From: Oscillospiraceae bacterium
Lineage (GTDB): Bacteria; Bacillota; Clostridia; Oscillospirales; Ruminococcaceae
Direction of reading: 5' to 3'
DNA: 10,711 nucleotides
Assembly (NCBI GenBank): GCA_016297675.1
Contig: JAEDGE010000064.1
Location: 1 to 10,711 of the forward strand
Shown: positions 1-5,271 of the stretch, one piece after another
Layout of the letters: the number at the start of each line of letters is the position of its first letter
Numbering within the stretch: the stretch's first letter is position 1
Made by a program: the position numbers and the translations under genes
The notes under the pieces: generated by a model
What the model was told of the DNA's origin: nothing
Seen by the model: only the letters and a program-made list of their open reading frames with translations
Database searches by the model: none

Positions 1-1
1 A

Positions 2-22
2 GATTCGCTGACCGTCCAATAG
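2..22 (+). CDS. Possible 3' end of an upstream gene (partial)
   Basis: One forward frame enters from the window edge and reads DSLTVQ before a TAG stop at 20-22. A strong intrinsic terminator begins 11 bases later, the usual spacing for the end of a gene. Six residues are too few to identify a product. The call rests on the position before the terminator; another frame stays open past this point, so the reading frame itself is uncertain. Confidence 0.3.
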   Translation, partial: DSLTVQ

Positions 23-32
23 GCAGACGAAC

Positions 33-81
33 AAAAAACCGCTCCACTGGATTTCTTATCTATCCGGTGGGGCGGTTTTTT
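33..81 (+). terminator. Bidirectional intrinsic terminator
   Basis: A 14-bp stem (39-52 with 62-75, including two G-T wobbles) closes a 9-base loop. It is followed by six T on the + strand and preceded by six A, so it should also terminate leftward transcription. It would end the rightward gene entering from the left edge and back up the terminator at 197-244 for leftward tRNA transcripts. Confidence 0.85.
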
Positions 82-100
82 GCTATAAATTACAAGAAAA

Positions 101-133
101 TCGTGTTGCATTTCGTGTTGCATAGTGCTGCAT
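101..133. repeat. Three tandem GTGTTGCAT-like iterons
   Basis: TCGTGTTGCAT occurs at 101-111 and again at 113-123. A third, diverged copy, GTGCTGCAT, follows at 125-133, so the motif recurs every 10-12 bases, about one helical turn. Such phased copies are typical of binding sites for a DNA-binding protein. They lie between a probable gene end and the 3' end of a tRNA gene, which would suit arm-type sites of a tyrosine recombinase, but no recombinase gene is visible here. Confidence 0.6.
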
Positions 134-169
134 TTTAACGAAAAATCATGACACAAAAACGCAAATAAC

Positions 170-183
170 AGCGTTGCAACGCT
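170..183. repeat. Perfect 14-bp palindrome AGCGTTGCAACGCT
   Basis: The 14 bases read identically on both strands and contain the same TTGCA core as the iterons at 101-133. A dimeric DNA-binding protein is the usual partner for such a site. There is no loop and no T-run, so it is not a terminator. Its role is unknown. Confidence 0.5.
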
Positions 184-196
184 CCGGACAAAATAG

Positions 197-244
197 AAAA
201 ACCTGCGTAGAATCGGCACATTTCCGAAATTACGCAGGTTTTTT
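197..244 (-). terminator. Terminator of tRNA-Leu, bidirectional
   Basis: An uninterrupted 8-bp GC-rich stem (202-209 with 231-238) is extended by an A-run on the left (197-201) and a T-run on the right (239-244), giving 13 perfect pairs with a 21-base loop. In the leftward direction it begins about a dozen bases past the 3' end of the tRNA gene, so it is the natural end of that transcript. It should work in both directions. Confidence 0.85.
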
Positions 245-256
245 CATTTTTTGAAT

Positions 257-338
257 TGGTGCGGGTGACAGGACTTGAACCTGCACACCGAAGTAACAGT
301 ACCTAAAACTGCCGCGTCTGCCATTCCGCCACACCCGC
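257..338 (-). tRNA. tRNA-Leu, anticodon UAG
   Basis: Read leftward, the sequence folds as a complete cloverleaf: a 7-bp acceptor stem (GCGGGTG with CACCCGC), a D arm, an anticodon stem GCAGT/ACTGT with loop TTTAGGT (anticodon TAG, reading CUN leucine codons), an 11-base variable region with a TTCG tetraloop, and a T arm containing TTCAAGT. The discriminator A and the CCA end are encoded. The variable arm is at the short end for a leucine tRNA. A consensus promoter lies upstream at 383-411 and a terminator downstream at 197-244, so it can be transcribed as a single unit. Confidence 0.95.
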
Positions 339-341
339 AAA

Positions 342-373
342 ACCATGCGGCAAAAAGAACATACCGCATAGGT
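342..373 (-). terminator. Hairpin with short T-run in the tRNA leader
   Basis: In the leftward direction ACC-T-ATGCGG pairs with CCGCATGGT: nine pairs with one bulged T and a 13-base loop, followed by only four T before the tRNA begins. It lies between the tRNA promoter and the tRNA. It could be a weak terminator for the large NACHT gene upstream, a structured 5' leader removed by RNase P, or both. The T-run is short for an efficient terminator. Confidence 0.45.
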
Positions 374-382
374 ACGTATTCT

Positions 383-411
383 ATTGTATCATAATTTTGT
401 TTGTTTGTCAA
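383..411 (-). promoter_or_regulatory. Consensus promoter for tRNA-Leu
   Basis: On the minus strand TTGACA (406-411) is separated by exactly 17 bases from TACAAT (383-388), a near-perfect sigma-A promoter. Transcription would start near 376, about 38 bases before the mature tRNA. The -35 hexamer contains the stop codon of the upstream NACHT gene, so the coding region ends inside the tRNA promoter. Confidence 0.85.
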
Positions 412-3400
412 CTGTTTTCTGCGTATTGTTCGATTTTTTTCTGAAAAGAAGCATTCCAGTCTTTTTTGCTCTGCGAAAACCGAACATGATTCATGTAGAA
501 TCCAGAAATATTTTCAAAGATTACATTCTCTTCCTGACAGTGTAAAATGATGGGTTCTGCTTGTTCTGGCAGCAGTGTGTGCAGTTCCCATTGAAAGACT
601 TTTCCGTTTGTCCCTGCTGCAAACAGCAAATTGCCAGCCGCTTTTACATCCAAAAGGGGCGTGTCATGAACACATCTTGCAACCAGTCTGGCATTTGTTA
701 CGTCATGGACGGCAAAGATTAGCAGCAAATAGGAATAGGTTGCAGCAGCAGCATATAATTTTCCTTGATAATGGAAGAAGGTTCCGGCGGTTACACCATT
801 ATAATTGTCCAGAGCATCCTGTCGAAGAATGTTAATCTTTTCATCTGCTTCTTCTCGATAAAGATATTGACGACCATCTTCTGTTTGCAGTAAGAAAAAA
901 TTGCTTTGAAATTGCTGATACCGGCTGCCGCAGAATAACATACAGCGAGTCTGTCCGTCCAATACTGTATCTTTATCTATATCTCGTACAAGAACGTTAT
1001 CTTGTTCTAAATTTTCTGTATTATAATATTCTGTAAGTTCTATTTTTTGCTGTTTTGTTTTGGTAAGTTGGTAAACGCTCGAATGATGTTTTGTTGTCCA
1101 GATTATCAGGAGTAATTCATTTTCCCCTTTCTCATTCTGGATCATGCAGAGTTTTCTGCAACGCTGAAAATGTGGGAAATTCCGCAAGTCTTGCTGGTCT
1201 AATTCTGATGCACAATTTTTTTGCAGGTCAATGGCATATAAACCAAGAATTCCATTTTTGGTGACGCCGACAATGGTACCATCTGAAAAAAGACCAACGG
1301 AATGTACCAGATAGGGCATGGGAATGGTACAGATACAAGCCTCTGTACGGGCATTCCAAATGCGAATGGTATGGTCATGGGAGCAAGACGCAAGCAGTTC
1401 CGTTTCACCAATGGTGAAAGATTTCACTTGATATACCCAATTTTGATGAGCTGGAATACTCTGCACACAGTGCCATTTTCCTGTGAGCCAGTCTCTGGAG
1501 AGATGATGCAGCGTGCCATCATAGGAGCTGGTATAGAGTGTATTCTCATCGACAGGGAATAAATCATGAATGCCAGCATCATAGCCCAGAAATTGCGTGT
1601 GAATGTTTTCCGTGCTGGTGTTGATAATCTGTAGGGAACGATCCAAGGAACTCAGCATAATTTCATCTGCATTCAGGTAGCAGGCGGTTTCAATTTCAAA
1701 ATTCTGGTTTCCATAGTATGGCTTACACACAAAGTCCCTGCCGGGAAGTGACATCTTTACTTCGGTGATACAGGCTTCTCGATGACCATAGATTTTGTTG
1801 CAGATACAGAATTTAGAGGACTCTGGGGAGAGAATAATATCATTGAAGCCGCTGAATTGATCTGTGTGCTGCTTTTTCTGAATTTCAAAGCAGCCATTTG
1901 GTGCAGAGAGCAATACCACAGAAGTATGTTTCCCACGTAGATTGATGAGAAAACAAGTTTGATGAAAATGAAGAATCTTTTTGAAGTCGTAAATATACGC
2001 TTCCTCCGATTCTGGTAGGTTTTTGGTTAGCTGTAAAAATACAGCGGCTTGTTCTGCCTGAAAACCAGCGGCATCTGCTGGAATTCGATAAAGTGTTTTA
2101 CCACAGGAGAAAATCAGGAATGGTTCTACCAGTGCAATTTTGTATTTTCGGTAGCCTTTTTGATTCTCCGTATATGTCAAAAAAGTACGAGAATCCGGCT
2201 GGCAAAACGGAATCCGCCAAATTCCTTCGTTTTTGACGGCAGCAAAGCAGCAGTCCTGCATATCATCAATCATTATTTGCTGAATCGCATTTTGCAGATA
2301 TAAGGTGCGTTCTGGCAGCATTTGAAAGAATAAGGTACCATCCGGCTGTTCTGTATACTGCCAGAAACAGAGTCTTCCATTTTTATCACCGGTTAGCAGC
2401 AGCTTATGAGAAACAGAACAAGCCGAGTCAGTGACGAATGTACCATCATAAGAGGCAGCAAATCGAAATTGCTGAGAAGGAATGTGATAGCACCAAATGC
2501 CACTGCCAGAAATAGAAAGAAGGTTTTCCCCAATGGTACAGAAAGTGTGAACAGCAGCAGAATGACCAAGCGGTTGGAATGTATATTCGGTGAGGTGTGC
2601 ATCCACAAAGGAGGCAGTGGTCAGCTGACCGCAGCGAATATCATAGAGCCGAATGCCATTCAGGTTGACGGATTGCAGATCCAGTCCATCAAAACAGAAT
2701 GTACTGAGATTCTGGTGACGGGCACGTTTTGCTGCTGTGATCAACTGGTCGATGGCAGTTCTGCTTTGACGATCTGCCGGAGTATTTCCCAAAATTTGCA
2801 AAGACCGTTCCAGCAAGGAGCCTTTTTCGTCCTGCATTCGTTTTTCCCCGGGCAGATAGAGACGTTCCAAGGTGATTTCTCCTAAAAACTGTAGAATTTC
2901 ATCCGGAATCGGTTCAGAAAAAAAGCGGCAGATGAGATTTTTTGCTTCTTTCGGCTGTTTGTAATCCGTATAAAATCGAAGAGCTGTCTGCAAAATTTCC
3001 AGCAGGAAATTCGCATAGAAATAGTCTCGGAAGTTCTGGTGATAGAATCGGTAATCTTGATCGGCATGCTGCGGATAAATCAGAAATCCCATCTTTTTTT
3101 CCACTTCCCAGAACTGTACGGTAAAATCTGGCGGCATCTTGCAATTGGGGAGTTGTCGATAAAAAGAAATGGCGTCTCCCAGAGCACTCTTAATTGAAAA
3201 AGAATCCATGCGGAAACTACCGCTTCTTGCCATACAGTAGGCAATATAATATAAAATTTGCATGGTATATTCTGTTTGTTCCTGTTCGGATGGGCTGCTG
3301 TTTAAAGTAGGTGTTCGTTTGACCTGTTCGATAAAATTGCCGATCAATTCTCCAATTGTTTCTGGCTTGGGATAGGGGAGTGGGACATTCAGCAGAGATT

Positions 3401-4775
3401 GGTTCTGTAAGGGATAGGAGTACATAGCCAGTGCCATCGGACTTCGGAGAATGTCAATGAATTTTGTGGAGATGAGCTGCTGCCATTCTTGTTCTGCTTT
3501 TTGTTCTCCGAACTGTCGTTCCAGAAATGTTTTGATCTGTGTATCTTGCAAGGGATTGACACGTTTGCAGAAAAACGGCAGTTCTCCTCCAGTGGAGAAA
3601 CAGTCTGAGAGATTGTTTCGGCTGGTAATCAGAAACCGCACTGCTGGAAAGCGTCGTTTCATCTCTTTGATTTCCAAAATGAGATTATTTTTTGCAGTTT
3701 CACTGGTGATTTCATTGTAGCCGTCCAGCAGAAAAAACAGGATCTGCTGCGGTTCTGTTTTCATCCATTGCAGCAAACTTTTGGAGATTGTTGTTTCTTT
3801 TTCTCCGAGGCAGTGTACGAAATAGTGGAAAATAGGTTTGTTCTGGTCACCGATACTACTCCGATTGAGTAGATTCAGTGGGATATAAACGGGAATCAAA
3901 GGACTGTCGCTTTGCAGTAGAAATTCGCCCAGATCCAGCAGCATAAAGGTTTTACCCGATCCGCCGATTCCCGTCAGCATAATATTATCATAAGGTGGTG
4001 TTGTGAAAAGAGAACGTAGCGACTCGCTGGTGTCATCCTCATTTTGAACCAGCATAGAGGAAATCCGATTGTTTTGCACGCCCAGAGCTGTGGAGAGAAT
4101 ATTTCCTACGTCGGGCATATCAATTTTATGCTTTACACTGCGAAATGCCAACATTCGTCCCTGTTCCTCCGCAGCAGTGTTCAGCATTTGGATTGCTGTC
4201 TGCCGCATTTTATTTGTGAAATGAGACAAGGAAGTGTTTTTTTCAGAAGATGGCTGAAGCCAGGGAAAGACTTCTGGCAGCGTTTCTTGAAAGATTGCAA
4301 GTGATATCATTGCTGCAAGTGCACGGGATTCTTTTTTCTTGTCTTGCAGAGATTGTAGTGCTTCAAAAAATGCAGGATAATAGGTATTTTCTGTAGTAAG
4401 ACAGGCAAGTGCGTGTTGTATTGCGATATGCCAGTCCGGAACGTTGGCTTGTACTAAAATTTGTTCCAGATTGTAAGCCATTCTATGAAACGTTTCATTC
4501 TGTTCCAGCTGTAAGGCATCTGTACAAAATAATTTTTCTTTTAGAAGTTTTGTAACTCTCATATTGGCATAAGAACGGTTTCCATTTTCATGAATTTTGG
4601 TATTGCCATTTAGGAATGCCTGACAGGAAGCAGAAGAAATTATTTTTTTTTGGATATAACTTTTCTCCAGAATTTCCAGAAACAGCAATTGCAGAAAATG
4701 GGGAATGTCTATGGGATGTACACAGTCTCTCAGAAGAATATTCTTGATACCATTTAATGTGATTGGATGTTCCAT
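408..4775 (-). CDS. NACHT-WD40 STAND NTPase, probable anti-phage sensor
   Basis: A 1455-residue protein with a strong ribosome binding site (revcomp of 4785-4790, GGAGGT) nine bases before its ATG. Residues 1-250 are mostly helical and match no effector I recognise. Residues 260-390 form a NACHT ATPase: Walker A GIGGSGKT (269-276), Walker B with LLDGYNE (349-355) and sensor RFLITSR (380-386). Residues 400-600 look like the helical and winged-helix arm, ending in the NLR-typical YHQNFRDYF (578-586). Residues 695-728 have pentapeptide-like periodicity. Residues 735-1400 hold degenerate WD40 blades, best at SHDHTIRIW (1132-1140) and GKVFQW (1391-1396); the length could fit two propellers. No signal peptide or membrane segment is evident, so it should be cytoplasmic. 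Related bacterial NACHT proteins (bNACHT, Avs) sense phage and oligomerise on ATP binding; that role here is inferred. It has no obvious partner gene. Confidence 0.9.
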   Translation of the reverse strand: MEHPITLNGIKNILLRDCVHPIDIPHFLQLLFLEILEKSYIQKKIISSASCQAFLNGNTKIHENGNRSYANMRVTKLLKEKLFCTDALQLEQNETFHRMAYNLEQILVQANVPDWHIAIQHALACLTTENTYYPAFFEALQSLQDKKKESRALAAMISLAIFQETLPEVFPWLQPSSEKNTSLSHFTNKMRQTAIQMLNTAAEEQGRMLAFRSVKHKIDMPDVGNILSTALGVQNNRISSMLVQNEDDTSESLRSLFTTPPYDNIMLTGIGGSGKTFMLLDLGEFLLQSDSPLIPVYIPLNLLNRSSIGDQNKPIFHYFVHCLGEKETTISKSLLQWMKTEPQQILFFLLDGYNEITSETAKNNLILEIKEMKRRFPAVRFLITSRNNLSDCFSTGGELPFFCKRVNPLQDTQIKTFLERQFGEQKAEQEWQQLISTKFIDILRSPMALAMYSYPLQNQSLLNVPLPYPKPETIGELIGNFIEQVKRTPTLNSSPSEQEQTEYTMQILYYIAYCMARSGSFRMDSFSIKSALGDAISFYRQLPNCKMPPDFTVQFWEVEKKMGFLIYPQHADQDYRFYHQNFRDYFYANFLLEILQTALRFYTDYKQPKEAKNLICRFFSEPIPDEILQFLGEITLERLYLPGEKRMQDEKGSLLERSLQILGNTPADRQSRTAIDQLITAAKRARHQNLSTFCFDGLDLQSVNLNGIRLYDIRCGQLTTASFVDAHLTEYTFQPLGHSAAVHTFCTIGENLLSISGSGIWCYHIPSQQFRFAASYDGTFVTDSACSVSHKLLLTGDKNGRLCFWQYTEQPDGTLFFQMLPERTLYLQNAIQQIMIDDMQDCCFAAVKNEGIWRIPFCQPDSRTFLTYTENQKGYRKYKIALVEPFLIFSCGKTLYRIPADAAGFQAEQAAVFLQLTKNLPESEEAYIYDFKKILHFHQTCFLINLRGKHTSVVLLSAPNGCFEIQKKQHTDQFSGFNDIILSPESSKFCICNKIYGHREACITEVKMSLPGRDFVCKPYYGNQNFEIETACYLNADEIMLSSLDRSLQIINTSTENIHTQFLGYDAGIHDLFPVDENTLYTSSYDGTLHHLSRDWLTGKWHCVQSIPAHQNWVYQVKSFTIGETELLASCSHDHTIRIWNARTEACICTIPMPYLVHSVGLFSDGTIVGVTKNGILGLYAIDLQKNCASELDQQDLRNFPHFQRCRKLCMIQNEKGENELLLIIWTTKHHSSVYQLTKTKQQKIELTEYYNTENLEQDNVLVRDIDKDTVLDGQTRCMLFCGSRYQQFQSNFFLLQTEDGRQYLYREEADEKINILRQDALDNYNGVTAGTFFHYQGKLYAAAATYSYLLLIFAVHDVTNARLVARCVHDTPLLDVKAAGNLLFAAGTNGKVFQWELHTLLPEQAEPIILHCQEENVIFENISGFYMNHVRFSQSKKDWNASFQKKIEQYAENS

Positions 4776-4790
4776 TTATGGATTACCTCC

Positions 4791-5091
4791 CTTTTTATAT
4801 CAATTCCGTACCAGATTTTATTTTATTTTACAACAAATTTTATAGTTTTTAAAGTAGAGAAGAATTATTTTTTGTGTATTCTTTTCACATAAAATGTAAT
4901 TTTTGGAAAATTAAGATTTATTTGAAAATAGGATACAGAAAAAAAGAGAAAGTTGATTGCCACTTCATTCGTTTGGTTCAGATTTTTTAGAAATAAATTA
5001 GCCTAAAAACAAATTTTGTTATTTGATTTTGTGCAGATTGCATAAATTTTCTGATTTAATTTGTGCTATACGTAGAAAATTTAGAAAAAAA
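4791..5091. other. AT-rich divergent intergenic region
   Basis: About 300 strongly AT-rich bases separate the leftward NACHT gene from the rightward GH26 gene's promoter. I see no coding frame, RNA gene or terminator. For the NACHT gene only a weak promoter candidate is visible on the minus strand: TAAAAT at 4825-4830 with a poor -35 (TTTAAA, 4848-4853) at 17 bases. The gene's transcription may therefore be low, activator-dependent, or driven by a promoter I cannot recognise in this composition. Confidence 0.5.
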
Positions 5092-5119
5092 CATGAAAAA
5101 CATTGACTTATTTTTCATG
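5092..5119. promoter_or_regulatory. Putative operator: 9-bp inverted repeat around the -35
   Basis: CATGAAAAA (5092-5100) and TTTTTCATG (5111-5119) are perfect inverted copies with a 10-base spacer. The -35 hexamer TTGACT (5103-5108) sits in that spacer. A dimeric regulator bound here would compete directly with RNA polymerase, so this is a candidate site for substrate-dependent control of the GH26 gene. AT-rich sequence makes chance inverted repeats more likely, and the regulator is not in the window. Confidence 0.5.
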
Positions 5120-5131
5120 CTGTTGTAAAAT
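5103..5131 (+). promoter_or_regulatory. Promoter of the GH26 gene
   Basis: TTGACT (5103-5108), a 17-base spacer and TAAAAT (5126-5131) make a good sigma-A-type promoter. Transcription would begin near 5138, leaving an unusually long leader of about 134 bases before the chosen start codon at 5272. Confidence 0.7.
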
Positions 5132-5199
5132 AAAAAGTAACAAAGACCTAATTTATTTTTTAGCTTGATAAAAATGAATTAGACAGGAAGTAAAGCAGT

Positions 5200-5241
5200 A
5201 TGCAGAAGAAGATGATTTTTGAGGAGAACGGTATCTTCTGC
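5200..5241 (+). other. Leader hairpin and alternative in-frame ATG
   Basis: Within the GH26 leader GCAGAAGA (5202-5209) can pair with TCTTCTGC (5234-5241), eight perfect pairs around a 24-base loop. The left arm overlaps an ATG at 5200-5202 that is in frame with the GH26 gene and has a fair ribosome binding site, AGGAAG (5185-5190). Starting there would add 24 residues before the signal peptide, so I treat this ATG as secondary or as a translated leader. Confidence 0.35.
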
Positions 5242-5271
5242 TTTGCCAAAACCTTGAGAGGAGAAAATATT

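Noticed and set aside
2406..2885. A 159-codon forward frame opposite the NACHT gene
   Set aside because: The minus strand encodes the pentapeptide-like and first WD40 region here with clear protein features; the forward frame lacks a ribosome binding site and any recognisable domain.
4801..4860. A promoter for the NACHT gene in the AT-rich tract
   Set aside because: Several TAAAAT-like -10 boxes occur, but none has a convincing -35 at the right distance, so no specific promoter is annotated.
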